A stretch of DNA of 64,000 nucleotides from Novosphingobium sp. CF614 (GTDB lineage: Bacteria > Pseudomonadota > Alphaproteobacteria > Sphingomonadales > Sphingomonadaceae). Under the pieces are notes generated by a model. It saw only the letters and a list, made by a program, of their open reading frames with translations. It made no database searches and was not told the origin of the DNA. The stretch is from assembly GCF_900113255.1 (NCBI RefSeq), contig NZ_FOOR01000011.1, forward strand, positions 1 to 64,000, in the 5' to 3' direction. The position numbers and the translations under genes were made by a program. This document shows positions 43,896 through 53,117 of the stretch, piece after piece; the stretch's first letter is position 1, and every line of letters begins with the position of its first letter.

Positions 43896-44749
43896 GCGTT
43901 CCTTACGCCGAAGTGATCGGCGATCCGATCGCCCAGTCCAAGTCGCCGGCGATCCACAACTTCTGGCTGGGCAAGCTGGGTATCGCCGGCCGTTACGACC
44001 ATTGCCTGGTCAGGCTGGAAGGCCTTGGCGACTATCTTGCGACGCGCCGCGCGGACGCCGATTGGCGCGGCTGCAACGTTACCATGCCGCATAAGCTGGC
44101 GATCGTCCCTTTGCTCGATCGGCTGGACTCGCTCGCGGCGCGGATCGGGGCGGTCAACACGGTGGTGCGGGAAGCCGACGGGACGTTGACCGGCCATAAC
44201 ACCGATGCACCCGGTTTCCTCGAACCCTTGCGGCCGGAACTGGCGAAGACGCATTTGTTCCGCATGGCCCGGGTACTGGGCACCGGCGGCGCGGCGCGGG
44301 CGATAGTGGCCGCACTGGCGGCGGAGCACTTCGTGATCGTGCTGGCCGGGCGTGATCCGGACAAGGCGCGGGCCATGCTGGACGAGCTTGCCCCCGGCAC
44401 CGACCATCACGCCATCGATCTCACTCATTTCAGCGATCCCACCGACTTCGCCTTCGACGACCGCGAGGGTTGCCTGGACCTGATCGTCAATGCCAGTCCG
44501 CTCGGCATGGCCGGCCAGCCCCCGCTCGCCTTCGATTTCAGCCATGCGCCGCCCGGCAGCCTGGTCTATGATATCGTCACCAGCCCGCTCGACACGGCGT
44601 TTTTGCGGGGCGCGCGAACCGCCGGCTTCACAACGATCGACGGGCTTTCCATGCTGATCGGCCAGGCCGACGCTGCTTTCGCGCATTTCTTCGGCACCAG
44701 GCCCCCGCGTGAGCACGATGCGGCGCTGCGGGCGCTGATCCTGTCATGA
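43892..44749 (+). CDS. aroE: Shikimate dehydrogenase
   Basis: This enzyme reduces 3-dehydroshikimate with NADPH in aromatic amino acid synthesis. The 285-residue protein has the catalytic Lys in NVTMPHK and Asp in HNTDAPGF, the substrate loop QSKSPAIHN, and the cofactor site LGTGGAARA. It starts with GTG inside the maf stop (GTGA) and ends overlapping coaE by 4 nt, so the three genes are tightly coupled. Confidence 0.95.
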   Translation: MSVPYAEVIGDPIAQSKSPAIHNFWLGKLGIAGRYDHCLVRLEGLGDYLATRRADADWRGCNVTMPHKLAIVPLLDRLDSLAARIGAVNTVVREADGTLTGHNTDAPGFLEPLRPELAKTHLFRMARVLGTGGAARAIVAALAAEHFVIVLAGRDPDKARAMLDELAPGTDHHAIDLTHFSDPTDFAFDDREGCLDLIVNASPLGMAGQPPLAFDFSHAPPGSLVYDIVTSPLDTAFLRGARTAGFTTIDGLSMLIGQADAAFAHFFGTRPPREHDAALRALILS

Positions 44750-45342
44750 CCTCCCGGAAAGTCCTTGGCCTTACCGGTTCGATCGGCATGGGCAAGTCCA
44801 CCGTTGCGGGCATGTTTCGCGAGCTTGGCGTGCCGGTGTTCGATGCCGACGCGGCGGTTCACGCCTTGCAGGGTCCGGGCGGCGCCTTGCTCGCCGCGAT
44901 CGAGTCGGAATTTCCCGGCACCACTGGACCGCTGGGTGTCGACCGGCAAAAGCTTGGCGCGGCGGTCTTCGGGGACCCAGGAAAGCTCGCGCGACTCGAG
45001 CGAATCGTTCACCCCGCCGTAGGCGCGATGCGCGGCGATTTCCTTCGCGAAAACGCGGGGGCGCCGCTGATCGTTTTCGACGTTCCGCTGCTCTACGAAA
45101 AAGGCGGTCAGGCGGGGCTTGATGCGGTGGCCGTAGTGTCCGCTCCGGCCGCGCAGCAACGCCAGCGGGTGCTTGCGCGGCCGGGCATGACGTCCGAAAA
45201 ATTCGAGCAGATTCTGGCACTTCAGGTGCCGGACGCGGAAAAACGCGCGCGCGCCGATTTCGTCATCGATACCGGGGGATCGCTCGAAGCGACGCGCGAT
45301 CAGGTGGCCGGCATCGTGCGGACGCTGACACGAGCGGAATAA
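44746..45342 (+). CDS. coaE: Dephospho-CoA kinase
   Basis: This enzyme carries out the last step of coenzyme A synthesis. The 198-residue P-loop kinase has LTGSIGMGKSTV at the N-terminus, the DADAAVH substrate motif and the lid region RVLARPGMTSEKFEQILALQ. Its ATG overlaps the aroE stop. The origin-side operon order aroE-coaE-dnaQ is conserved in Alphaproteobacteria. Confidence 0.95.
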   Translation: MTSRKVLGLTGSIGMGKSTVAGMFRELGVPVFDADAAVHALQGPGGALLAAIESEFPGTTGPLGVDRQKLGAAVFGDPGKLARLERIVHPAVGAMRGDFLRENAGAPLIVFDVPLLYEKGGQAGLDAVAVVSAPAAQQRQRVLARPGMTSEKFEQILALQVPDAEKRARADFVIDTGGSLEATRDQVAGIVRTLTRAE

Positions 45343-45392
45343 TCGCTGGCAGCCCCTTGCGTCCGGGCCTTTGCAGGCAGATATGAAAAGGG

Positions 45393-46076
45393 ATGCGAGA
45401 GATCATCTTCGATACCGAAACGACCGGTTTCGACCCGAAAAACGGGGATCGAATGGTAGAAATCGGCTGCATCGAGATGGTCAACCGGGTTGTCACCAAC
45501 CGGACCTTCCATGCCTATTTCAATCCCCAGCGCCCGATGCCTGCCGAGGCGGAGGCGGTGCACGGCCTGTCCGACGCTTTCCTGGCCGACAAGCCGCTGT
45601 TTTCCGAACTGGCGCGGGAATTCCTTGAATTCATCGCGGACAGCCCGATGGTGGCGCACAACGCCGGGTTCGATTTCAACTTCATCAACGCCGAACTGGC
45701 GCTGTGCGGCTTGCCGGCGGTCGGCCGCGATCGCATGGTCGATACCGTCGCGCTCGCCAAAGTGCGCCATCCCGGCGCCAAGCTTTCGCTCGACGCACTG
45801 TGCACCCGCTACGGCATAGACCGCAGCCACCGCACCAAGCATGGCGCCTTGCTCGATGCCGAGCTGCTCGCCCAGGTCTATGTGGAGCTGTGCGGCGGGC
45901 GCCAGATCGGCCTTGAGCTGGTTGCCGAAACCACCGAAATCGTGACGGAAATCAAGGTTCTCGTTCGAAAGGACCGTATCTATCGTCAGCCGCGCCCACA
46001 CGCGGCCACCGAGGAGGAACTCGCCGCGCACGCGGAGTTTCTCAAGTCGGTCGATACCCCGCTCTGGGGTGCATGA
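45393..46076 (+). CDS. dnaQ: DNA polymerase III subunit epsilon
   Basis: This is the proofreading 3'-5' exonuclease of the replicase. The 227-residue protein has exoI FDTETTGFD, exoII VAHNAGFDFNFIN and exoIII-epsilon H-x3-LLDAELLAQVY; all DEDDh residues are present. The C-terminal tail (residues ~185-227) should bind the alpha subunit. It ends the origin-side operon, 50 nt after coaE. Confidence 0.95.
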   Translation: MREIIFDTETTGFDPKNGDRMVEIGCIEMVNRVVTNRTFHAYFNPQRPMPAEAEAVHGLSDAFLADKPLFSELAREFLEFIADSPMVAHNAGFDFNFINAELALCGLPAVGRDRMVDTVALAKVRHPGAKLSLDALCTRYGIDRSHRTKHGALLDAELLAQVYVELCGGRQIGLELVAETTEIVTEIKVLVRKDRIYRQPRPHAATEEELAAHAEFLKSVDTPLWGA

Positions 46077-46101
46077 ACTCTAGCACAAGGAGAATTCGCC
46101 C

Positions 46102-46686
46102 ATGGAAATCCGCGTCTCCGGTCACCAGGTCGATACTGGCGAGGCCTTGCAGATCCACACCAGTGCACGACTGACGGCGATCATAGAAAAGTACTTCAGC
46201 CGGGCGCTGTCGTCGCATGTGACGTTCGGGCGGGCTCCGGCCGGGGCCTTTCGCTGCGACATCATCATGCATGTCATGCAGAACCTTGTGCTGAAGGGCA
46301 CCGGCATGGCGCAGGACGCGCACCTTTCGCTCGACCAGGCGGCTGAGAAGATCGACAAGCAATTGCGCCGCTACAAGCGCCGGCTCAAGGATCGGCACGA
46401 GCAGGCCGCCTATGCGATGGCGGTGGAAGACGCGGCCTACGAAGAAGCAGCCTACACGATCTTCGAAGAACCGGCGGGCGACCACGAGGAAGAGTTCGAA
46501 GCGGACGCGCCGGTTGTCATCGCCGAGACTCGTGTCGACGTTCCCGAGGCGACCGTTTCGGACGCGGTCATGATGCTCGACTTGCGCAATACCACGGCTC
46601 TTCTGTTCAAAAATGCTGGCACTGGACGCCATAATATGGTTTATCGCCGCGGCGACGGTTCGATCGGCTGGGTCGAACCGCACTGA
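46102..46686 (+). CDS. hpf: Ribosome hibernation promoting factor, long form
   Basis: This 194-residue factor inactivates ribosomes by pairing them into 100S dimers in stationary phase. The N-terminal RaiA/HPF domain (MEIRVSGHQVDTGEAL, LDQAAEKIDKQLRRYKRRLKDR) is followed by a linker. The C-terminal dimerisation domain is MMLDLRNTTALLFKNAGTG followed by VVYRR-like MVYRRGDGSIGWVEPH. Long HPF next to ptsN is the normal arrangement. AAGGAG precedes the ATG. Confidence 0.93.
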   Translation: MEIRVSGHQVDTGEALQIHTSARLTAIIEKYFSRALSSHVTFGRAPAGAFRCDIIMHVMQNLVLKGTGMAQDAHLSLDQAAEKIDKQLRRYKRRLKDRHEQAAYAMAVEDAAYEEAAYTIFEEPAGDHEEEFEADAPVVIAETRVDVPEATVSDAVMMLDLRNTTALLFKNAGTGRHNMVYRRGDGSIGWVEPH

Positions 46687-46732
46687 CGCCCCTGGCGGCG
46701 TTGCATATTTCTGATCGGAGGAGAGGAAAAGG

Positions 46733-46750
46733 CTCCCGGTTCGCCGGGAG
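46733..46750 (+). terminator. Hairpin between hpf and ptsN
   Basis: CTCCCGG (46733-46739), loop TTCG and CCGGGAG (46744-46750) are followed by TTT. The UUCG-type loop makes a stable hairpin and AAAA precedes it. The T-run is short, so read-through to ptsN is possible. Confidence 0.55.
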
Positions 46751-46803
46751 TTTGGGGGCATGCCATCATTGAACATCAGTCAAATCCTAGAATCAGAAGC
46801 GAT

Positions 46804-47265
46804 ATGAGCGGTCTTTTCACACTGCTGCCCGAGGCCGTCATCACGGTGAGCGCGGACAGCAAGGACATTATCCTGGGGCGGCTCGCGAAGCTGTTCGCCG
46901 AGGTCTACGATCTGGATCGCGATGCGGTTCTTGAGCGTGTGGTCGAGCGGGAAGGGCTGGGCAGCACGGGCTTCGGACGCCGTATCGCAATCCCGCATGC
47001 CCGCATGCCCGGGCTCGGCCGACCGGTCGCCGCGTTCATGCGCCTGGAATCACCGGTCGAGTTCGATGCCGCCGATGGGATGCCGGTCGATCTCGTCTTC
47101 GGCCTGCTTTCTCCCGACGGCGCGGGAGCCACGCACCTTCACGCCCTGGCGGCGATCTCGCGCTTGATGCGTGACGAGCGGATGCGTGAAGCGCTGCTGG
47201 CGGCCCCGGGGCCGGAAGTGCTCTACAGCCTGCTGAGCAATGTCATCGACCGCGATGCCGCTTGA
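46804..47265 (+). CDS. ptsN: PTS IIA-like nitrogen regulatory protein PtsN
   Basis: This EIIA-Ntr protein is the end acceptor of the nitrogen phosphotransfer chain and tunes potassium and carbon/nitrogen functions. The 153-residue protein has the phosphorylatable histidine in RRIAIPHARMPG near residue 65. Its stop overlaps the start of the thioesterase gene. It follows hpf with a hairpin between them. Confidence 0.93.
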   Translation: MSGLFTLLPEAVITVSADSKDIILGRLAKLFAEVYDLDRDAVLERVVEREGLGSTGFGRRIAIPHARMPGLGRPVAAFMRLESPVEFDAADGMPVDLVFGLLSPDGAGATHLHALAAISRLMRDERMREALLAAPGPEVLYSLLSNVIDRDAA

Positions 47266-47749
47266 CCTGAAGCCCGGCACGGCGCCGGATGTTTCCGGCG
47301 CCGACCTGCATTGGCGTGCGCTGGAGGGGCTCTATGCTTCCGCGCCGATCAACCACAAGTTCCGCTCCGTGCTGGAGATTGTCGGCGAGGGGCTTTCGCG
47401 CATCACGTTCACGGTCGAGCCGGATTGCTTTCACGCCGCCGGTGCCGCGCACGGCACGATCTATTTCAAGATGCTCGACGACGCCGCGTTCTATGCGGCC
47501 AATACGCTTGTCACCGACCGTTTCCTGCTGACCACGTCCTTCAACCTGCACCTGAGCAAGCCGATCAAGGGTGGCAGCATCGTAGCCGAGGGCCACTGGG
47601 TGAGCGGTCGCCGCCGGGTCCTCGTCGCGGAATCGCGGCTGGTCGATGAGGAGGGTGAAGAAGTCGGGCGCGGCACTGGAACCTTCATGCGTTCGCGCGT
47701 CGCGCTATCGAGCCTGCCCGGTTATTCGGGTCGGCGGCCGGCGTCCTGA
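47255..47749 (+). CDS. PaaI-family hot-dog thioesterase
   Basis: This 164-residue hot-dog protein probably hydrolyses acyl-CoA thioesters. GAAHGTIYFKMLDDAAFYAA is the PaaI helix, where Asp/Glu act in catalysis, and the C-terminal strands include EVGRGTGTFMRS. The substrate is unknown. ATG at 47255 and ATG at 47240 both overlap the end of ptsN; 47255 is chosen as the smaller overlap. Confidence 0.85.
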   Translation: MPLDLKPGTAPDVSGADLHWRALEGLYASAPINHKFRSVLEIVGEGLSRITFTVEPDCFHAAGAAHGTIYFKMLDDAAFYAANTLVTDRFLLTTSFNLHLSKPIKGGSIVAEGHWVSGRRRVLVAESRLVDEEGEEVGRGTGTFMRSRVALSSLPGYSGRRPAS

Positions 47750-47752
47750 ACC

Positions 47753-48094
47753 TTGGCATCGCGCCTTCCGGCCCATCTTGAAGTCGCGGCGCTGATTCGC
47801 AGCGTCGAGGCCGAGGGCGGCTTTGCCGCGGTGCTCAGCAAGGGTGAACGCGATGCCGGCGCGATCATGGTCGTGCTGACCGAAAAAGGCGGGAAGGCGC
47901 GCGCCTATGAGCGTATGCCGCAGTTGGATGGAACCCGTGCCTGGTCCTGCTCGAAGGAACAGGATATTGAAAACAAGCAGGAATTCTCAGAGTATCTGAC
48001 GCGCAGAAGTGCCCAGGATCCGGATTTGTGGATCATCGAGTTGGACGTCGCGCAAGGCGAACGGTTCATCGGGCTCACCGGCGAAATTAGTTGA
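47753..48094 (+). CDS. DUF1491 family protein
   Basis: This 113-residue protein fits the alphaproteobacterial DUF1491 family (LEVAALIRSVEAEGGFAAVLSKGERDAGAI and DPDLWIIELD). Function is unknown. It starts with TTG 3 nt after the thioesterase stop, and no better start is in frame, so it is probably coupled to the thioesterase gene. Confidence 0.82.
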   Translation: MASRLPAHLEVAALIRSVEAEGGFAAVLSKGERDAGAIMVVLTEKGGKARAYERMPQLDGTRAWSCSKEQDIENKQEFSEYLTRRSAQDPDLWIIELDVAQGERFIGLTGEIS

Positions 48095-48242
48095 CTGGTA
48101 AGGAATGCGGGCTAAGGGGCCCTTCGCAAGCGCGGAAGCGGCATGGGCGACACTTCGGTTTCCCGGCTAGCACGCAGACGGGGAATCGTCGGCAGGCGTG
48201 AACAGAGGTTGAACGCGGTATCGCGGTGCTCTGTTCCAGCCT

Positions 48243-48905
48243 GTGTCGGACTGGTTCACCGCCCTCGATCAAGACATAATGCGAAGCAAGGTTCAGTGGG
48301 CAAGCGCGATCGCGCTGGCCGCAACGGTTTTGACCCTGCTATTCAGTGCCCAGGGTTCGGGCGCGGTCGCATCGGACATGGTTCCGATCCTGACCAAACG
48401 GGAACCCGCCGTGGAATTCGTTTCCCAGCCGGTTGTCCAGCCCCTTCCCGCCGAAGCCGTGGCAGAAGCGCCGGCGGATAGCCTCATCAACGCAACCTCG
48501 CTTTCGCAGCTGGTTTCGCGGCAGGCGATCCCGCAGCCGCTGAGCGGCGAGATGCGCTGCCTTGCCGGGGCAATCTATTTCGAGGCACGCGGCGAATCGC
48601 TTGAAGGCCAGCTCGCGGTTGGCCGCGTAATCGTCAATCGAGCGGAATCCGGGCGTTTCCCCGGCAGCTATTGCGGGGTCGTCTACCAGCCATCGCAATT
48701 TTCCTTCGTGCGCGGCCGCGCGATGCCGGCGATCCGCGAGAGTTCGCGCGACTGGCACGAGGCCCTGGCGATCGCGCAGATCGCCCACGACGGCAGTTGG
48801 AAGACTCCGGCGAAGGGTGCGCTGTTCTTCCACGCCGCCAGCGTCTCGCCGAACTGGCGCCTGACGCGCCTGGCGCGCGTCGATAACCACATCTTCTATC
48901 GCTGA
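48243..48905 (+). CDS. Cell wall hydrolase (SleB-type)
   Basis: This 220-residue protein is anchored or exported by a hydrophobic N-terminus (SAIALAATVLTLLFSA). The SleB/hydrolase_2 domain runs from about residue 105 to the end: CLAGAIYFEARGESLEGQLAVGRVIVNR, then QFSFVRG and WKTPAKGALFFHA show the family pattern, with the catalytic Glu in YFEARGE. It cleaves peptidoglycan side structures. The start is GTG at 48243; an ATG at 48279 is an alternative. Confidence 0.88.
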   Translation: MSDWFTALDQDIMRSKVQWASAIALAATVLTLLFSAQGSGAVASDMVPILTKREPAVEFVSQPVVQPLPAEAVAEAPADSLINATSLSQLVSRQAIPQPLSGEMRCLAGAIYFEARGESLEGQLAVGRVIVNRAESGRFPGSYCGVVYQPSQFSFVRGRAMPAIRESSRDWHEALAIAQIAHDGSWKTPAKGALFFHAASVSPNWRLTRLARVDNHIFYR

Positions 48906-48942
48906 GGAGCGGAAGGGACGTTCAAACGGCCCCTTCCCCGCT

Positions 48943-49719
48943 TCAATCCCTGAACTGCACCCACACCGGCGCGTGATCGCTGGCCTTCTCGCGGCCCCGA
49001 TGGATCTTGTCGACGCCGCAGGCGACCAGGCGGTCGGCAAGCTCGGGCGAGAGCAGGGCGTGATCGATGCGAAAGCCATGGTCGCGCTGCCAGGCGCCGG
49101 CCTGGTAATCCCAGTAAGTCCACACGCCGCCGCGCGGATTGTGAGTCGCCAGGGCGTCCGTCCAGCCATCGCCGAGCAGTCGGAACCAGGCATCGCGCGA
49201 TTCGCTTTGCATGAGCGCATCGGCGGCCATGGCCGGCGGCGACCAGACGTCCTGGTCGGTTGGGATCACATTGTAGTCCCCGGTGACGATCGCCGCCACT
49301 TCCTCGGCCTTGATCGCGGCCATGCGGTGGCGCAGCCGCTGCATCCAGCGCAGCTTGTAATCGAACTTGGGGCCGGGCACCGGATTGCCGTTGGGCAGAT
49401 AGATGCACACCACGCGCAGGCCGAGGACATCGGCTTCGAGGTAGCGCGAATGATCGTCCTCGGGCTCTCCGTCGAGCCCGCGCTGCACTTCGACGGGCTG
49501 CTCGCCATCGGCCAGGATGGCGACGCCGTTGAAACCCTTCTGGCCGTGCCAGATTCCCTTGTAACCCAGCTTCTCGAACTCGGCGATCGGAAAGCCTTCG
49601 TCCTGCGACTTGATCTCCTGCAGGCAGGCCACAGCCGGGCGAGTCTCTTCAAGCCATTCGAGCAGGCGCGGCAGGCGCGCCTTGACACCGTTGATATTGA
49701 ACGTGGCGACTTTTTTCAC
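48943..49719 (-). CDS. xth: Exodeoxyribonuclease III
   Basis: This 258-residue AP endonuclease / 3'-5' exonuclease works in base-excision repair. Conserved motifs are FNINGVKARL, CLQEIKSQDEGFP (metal Glu), VTGDYNVIPTDQDVW and the catalytic Asp-His in KASDHAPVW. It starts with GTG at 49719 inside the stop of erpA (GTGA), giving the proper family N-terminus KKVATFNIN. A longer frame through erpA is not coding. Confidence 0.94.
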   Translation of the reverse strand: MKKVATFNINGVKARLPRLLEWLEETRPAVACLQEIKSQDEGFPIAEFEKLGYKGIWHGQKGFNGVAILADGEQPVEVQRGLDGEPEDDHSRYLEADVLGLRVVCIYLPNGNPVPGPKFDYKLRWMQRLRHRMAAIKAEEVAAIVTGDYNVIPTDQDVWSPPAMAADALMQSESRDAWFRLLGDGWTDALATHNPRGGVWTYWDYQAGAWQRDHGFRIDHALLSPELADRLVACGVDKIHRGREKASDHAPVWVQFRD

Positions 49720-50048
49720 ACCGAGAAGCTCGATCCGCAGCCGCAGCCGGCCGCCGCGTTGGGATTCTCGACCCGGAACGCCGCGCCGCCCAGCGATTCG
49801 ACGAAATCGACGATGCAGCCCTGGACGAGGTCGAGGCTGACCGGGTCGACGACCAGCTTCACCCCATCGGTCTCCGCGACCGAATCTTCCGTCTCCGGCG
49901 CATCGGCCAGGCCGAACTTGTACTGGAAGCCGGAGCATCCGCCGCCTTCGACGGATAGGCGCAGGATCGCTGGCTTGCCTTGTTTGTCGGCAATCGTGGC
50001 AATGCGGGCGGCCGCGGAGGGGCTGAGCGTCAGGCTGTGCTGGTCCAT
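49716..50048 (-). CDS. erpA: Iron-sulfur cluster insertion protein ErpA (HesB/IscA)
   Basis: This A-type carrier of 110 residues delivers [4Fe-4S] clusters to target enzymes. The three cluster cysteines are present: one in VEGGGCSGFQY and two in AAGCGCGSSF at the C-terminus. Its stop overlaps the GTG start of xth. Clients in this window could include the class I fumarase, but that is inference. Confidence 0.92.
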   Translation of the reverse strand: MDQHSLTLSPSAAARIATIADKQGKPAILRLSVEGGGCSGFQYKFGLADAPETEDSVAETDGVKLVVDPVSLDLVQGCIVDFVESLGGAAFRVENPNAAAGCGCGSSFSV

Positions 50049-50123
50049 GCCTGGAATGTAAGCGTCCCGACACCGCGCGGCAAGGCGCGAGCCGCCCTCG
50101 AGAACATGGAGATCGAAGACGGC

Positions 50124-50549
50124 CTATGCCATCTGGATGTAATCGCGCATCGCCGCGGCTTCGGATTCGACCTTGTCGATCCGGTACTTCACAAGATCGC
50201 CGATCGAGACGAAGCCGACCATGCGCCCGCCATCCACCACGGGAAGATGACGGATCCGTCGCCGGGTCATGAGCGCCAGCGCGGTGAGGACCGGGGTGGC
50301 CGGCTCGACCGTGACGGGCGGCGCGGTCATGACCTTGCCGACGGGCATGGTCAGCATCTCCGGCCCGAATTCGTGCAGGCGATAGATCACGTCGCGTTCG
50401 GAAAAGATGCCGGCGATCGAACCATCTTCCATGACCGGCAGCGCGCCGATGCGGCGCTGCGCAAGAATGCCCGCCGCCTCGTGCACGGTGGTGGAGACGT
50501 CGCAGGTAAGCACGGTGTCGCGGCCTTCGATAAGGCGCCCAATTGTCAT
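50124..50549 (-). CDS. CBS domain protein
   Basis: This 141-residue protein is made of two CBS motifs (ILAQRRIGALPVMEDGSIAGIFSERDV and LMTRRRIRHLPVVDGGRMVGFVSIGDLV show the pair). CBS pairs bind adenosine ligands such as AMP, ATP or NADH and sense energy state. With no partner domain the target is unknown. GGGAGA lies before the ATG at 50549. It reads toward erpA with a 75-nt gap. Confidence 0.88.
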   Translation of the reverse strand: MTIGRLIEGRDTVLTCDVSTTVHEAAGILAQRRIGALPVMEDGSIAGIFSERDVIYRLHEFGPEMLTMPVGKVMTAPPVTVEPATPVLTALALMTRRRIRHLPVVDGGRMVGFVSIGDLVKYRIDKVESEAAAMRDYIQMA

Positions 50550-50758
50550 CGTCGGACTCTCCCTGTTTTTTGATCGATCCTGTCGTTTGCGGACGGGACC
50601 TGGGAAGAATACCACAAGCCGGGCTGATCCGCTACTTCGGCCGCTTGCCCAGGTCGGGGACGAGCCGCAGGCCGGTGGGGCGCGATACTGGACGACAGTC
50701 ACGTTTGGCCCACCGGTCACGATTCTCTTGCGGGCGGGCGCCGCAAGCCTCACATGGA

Positions 50759-51061
50759 ATGGCGATGACACCCCCTTCACCCCTCGATGATCCCAGGAAC
50801 GCGGCGCATGCCTGGGCGCGCTATCTGCGGATCATGCGCTGGATGATGATGGTGACGATAGGCCTCGTCGCTGTCGCCGTGGCCCTGTTGTACCGCTCCA
50901 ACGGCATGGTCCCGATCCACTTCTACATCGCGGCCGCGCTCGGCGTCGGTTTTACGATGTTGCTGGCATCGGCGCTGATGGGACTGATGTTCCTTTCGAG
51001 CGGAACAGGACACGACGAATGCATCGTCGATCCGCTGGAGGATGAAAACTCGCTCAGGTAG
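50759..51061 (+). CDS. Hypothetical two-helix membrane protein
   Basis: This 100-residue protein has two membrane segments (MMMVTIGLVAVAVALLY and YIAAALGVGFTMLLASALMGLMFL). A basic N-terminus and an acidic, cytoplasm-like C-terminus flank them. I do not recognise a named family, but the pattern is common in sphingomonads. Starts at 50759 and 50765 are equally possible and neither has a strong ribosome site. It faces the popZ-like gene. Confidence 0.75.
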   Translation: MAMTPPSPLDDPRNAAHAWARYLRIMRWMMMVTIGLVAVAVALLYRSNGMVPIHFYIAAALGVGFTMLLASALMGLMFLSSGTGHDECIVDPLEDENSLR

Positions 51062-51101
51062 CATGGTTTCCCGGGCCCGAAGTCGGCCCGAAACGGCGTG
51101 C

Positions 51102-51575
51102 TCAGCCCTTTTTGCCGACTATCCGCGCGATTTCCGCCGCGACCAAGCGTTCGACCAGCGGAGGCAGGTTCTTGTCGAGCCACTCGGCGAGCGCCGGGCG
51201 CAGCAGCTCGCGGGTCAGGCCTTCGAGCGATGTCTCGCCCGAGCGGACGATCTGCGGCGGCATGCTGGGTTCGGACAGCATGGCGAGCGCGGCGAGCGAT
51301 TCGCGCATGGAGTTGCGCACTTCGGCATGGACGAGCGCCGGTTCCGCGTCGTCCTCTTCGAAATCGCTCTCCAGCTGCGCGGTCTCCGGCAGTTCGAGCA
51401 CGTCTTCCTCGGGTTCCGGCTCGGGTTCCGGTGCGGATGCGGCCGAGCCTTCCGGTACGCCCTTGGTCGCGCGGCGCTGACGTTCGATGCGTGCGCTTGT
51501 CCGGTTGTCGCTGGCAATGACCTGCTTGATCGACTGGAGGATCTCCTCGACCGAAGGTTCACCGTTCTGACGCAT
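51102..51575 (-). CDS. PopZ-like DUF2497 protein (polar organizing protein)
   Basis: PopZ forms a polymer hub at the cell pole and tethers the chromosome origin by ParB. The 157-residue protein has the N-terminal helix PSVEEILQSIKQVI, an acidic proline/glutamate-rich middle (PEPEPEPEEDV) and the conserved C-terminal helices LTRELLRPALAEWLDKNLPPLVERLV. This is the same three-part plan. The match is to the DUF2497 family; the pole role is inferred from family. ATG at 51575 gives the canonical start. Confidence 0.85.
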   Translation of the reverse strand: MRQNGEPSVEEILQSIKQVIASDNRTSARIERQRRATKGVPEGSAASAPEPEPEPEEDVLELPETAQLESDFEEDDAEPALVHAEVRNSMRESLAALAMLSEPSMPPQIVRSGETSLEGLTRELLRPALAEWLDKNLPPLVERLVAAEIARIVGKKG

Positions 51576-51654
51576 TCCAACAGTCCCCCAGTCATATCCG
51601 GACGCCACATCCAGATGTAAGGCATGCACCGGCCGGTCCCGAATCGGGCGATGC

Positions 51655-53115
51655 CTATTGGGCGGGAATGTTCCCGTCCTGCGCCGGCGTGTCAACGGTG
51701 CGGGCCGATCGCGCGACGGGCGCCGGATCGTCATCCCAGTCGAAAACCTTGCGACGCACCCGTTCATAGTTGATTTCGGGATCGTAGAGAATGTCGCTGT
51801 CGAGGTTGAGATCGCGCGCCTCTGCCTTGCCCATCGCGGCGAGCAGGTTGAAGCCGGCTACATAGGCATTGCGCCGCGCCGTCACCAGGCGGACCTGCGC
51901 GTTCAGCGATTCCTGCTCGGCATTGAGGATATCGAGGATCGTGCGATTGCCGACCGAGTTTTCCGCCCGCACGCCCTCAAGGCTGAGCGCGGCGGCGTCG
52001 ACCGCGACTTGCGAGGAGCGGATGACGTCGTTTGCCGCCAGCCACGAGCTGTAGGCCGAACGCACTTGCGCGATCACTCCGCGCTCGGTCGCGATCTCGT
52101 TCTCCAGGGTCGCCGAGGCCTGGGCCTGGGCCTGGCGGCGCTGCGCCGCGGGCAGGCCGCCCTGGAAGATCGGGATCGAGATCTGCGCGCCGGCCTGGGC
52201 AGTCTTCTCGGTCTGGGCAAAGGCTGCCGCGCTGGATCCGCCCAGGGTATCGAAATAATTGTTGTAAGCGCCCGAGGCAAAGAGGCTGACGCGCGGCAGG
52301 CGGCCCGCCCCGGCCACGTCGATATCCTTGTCGGCCGCCTTGGTCTGTTCGCGCGCGGCGATCAGGTCCGGATTGCTCTCAAGTGCGATGTCGACGGCGT
52401 TTTCGGGTGAGGCCGGCAGGTTCGGCAGCGGTGGCGGCGCCTCCAGGGCTTCGGGCGCCTTGCCGATTAGCTGGATGTAGGCCTCGCGCGCGGCGGCCAG
52501 GTTGGCTTCGGCGGTGCGGGCATCGCTCTGCGCCAGCGCGAGACGCGATTGGGACTGGGCGACATCGGTGCGAGTGACGTCGCCGATTTCGAAACGGTCG
52601 GTGGTCGCCTGGAGATTGACGGTCAGGACATCGACGTTCTTGCGGTTGAGCCCGACGATCGCCTCGTTCTGGATCACATCCATGTAGGCGGCGACAACCG
52701 CGGCGAAAATGTCGCTTTCGGTGCCGCGCAGGCTTGCCTGGCCAGCCTCGACCCGGAATTTCGCCGCCTTGACCTGGTTCTTCACCGCGCCGCCGGAATA
52801 GATCGGCACGCCCAGGTTCGCGCCGAGCGACAGCGTGCGCGCGGGGCTGGTGAAGGAATTCGGACTGCGCTTCAGGAATTCGGTGTAGCTGGCATCCGTA
52901 CTGGCGCTGGGCAGGCCCGATGCGCGGGCGATCGGCACGTTTTCGTCTATCCCGCGCTGCTGGGCGCGCGCGGCTTCGAGCGAGGGATTGGTCTGGTAGG
53001 CCGCGATCAGTGCCTCGCGGAGCGTATCCGCCCTCGCGGTCATGCCGCCGGTTGCCGCGAACGTTGCCGACAGCAGGGCAGCACTCGCCAGCAGCCGGCG
53101 GGCGGACCGGGACAT
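51655..53115 (-). CDS. tolC: TolC family outer membrane efflux protein
   Basis: This 486-residue outer-membrane channel for type I secretion or efflux has a signal peptide (RLLASAALLSATFAATGGMTARA). Two OEP repeats follow (TLREALIAAYQTNPSLEAARAQ starts the first; AVDIALESNPDLIAAREQ the second). GNRTILDILNAEQESLNAQVRL is the typical end of the second repeat. It lies 2 nt after the PIMT-like gene, a pairing that is common in Alphaproteobacteria. Confidence 0.93.
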   Translation of the reverse strand: MSRSARRLLASAALLSATFAATGGMTARADTLREALIAAYQTNPSLEAARAQQRGIDENVPIARASGLPSASTDASYTEFLKRSPNSFTSPARTLSLGANLGVPIYSGGAVKNQVKAAKFRVEAGQASLRGTESDIFAAVVAAYMDVIQNEAIVGLNRKNVDVLTVNLQATTDRFEIGDVTRTDVAQSQSRLALAQSDARTAEANLAAAREAYIQLIGKAPEALEAPPPLPNLPASPENAVDIALESNPDLIAAREQTKAADKDIDVAGAGRLPRVSLFASGAYNNYFDTLGGSSAAAFAQTEKTAQAGAQISIPIFQGGLPAAQRRQAQAQASATLENEIATERGVIAQVRSAYSSWLAANDVIRSSQVAVDAAALSLEGVRAENSVGNRTILDILNAEQESLNAQVRLVTARRNAYVAGFNLLAAMGKAEARDLNLDSDILYDPEINYERVRRKVFDWDDDPAPVARSARTVDTPAQDGNIPAQ

Positions 53116-53117
53116 GC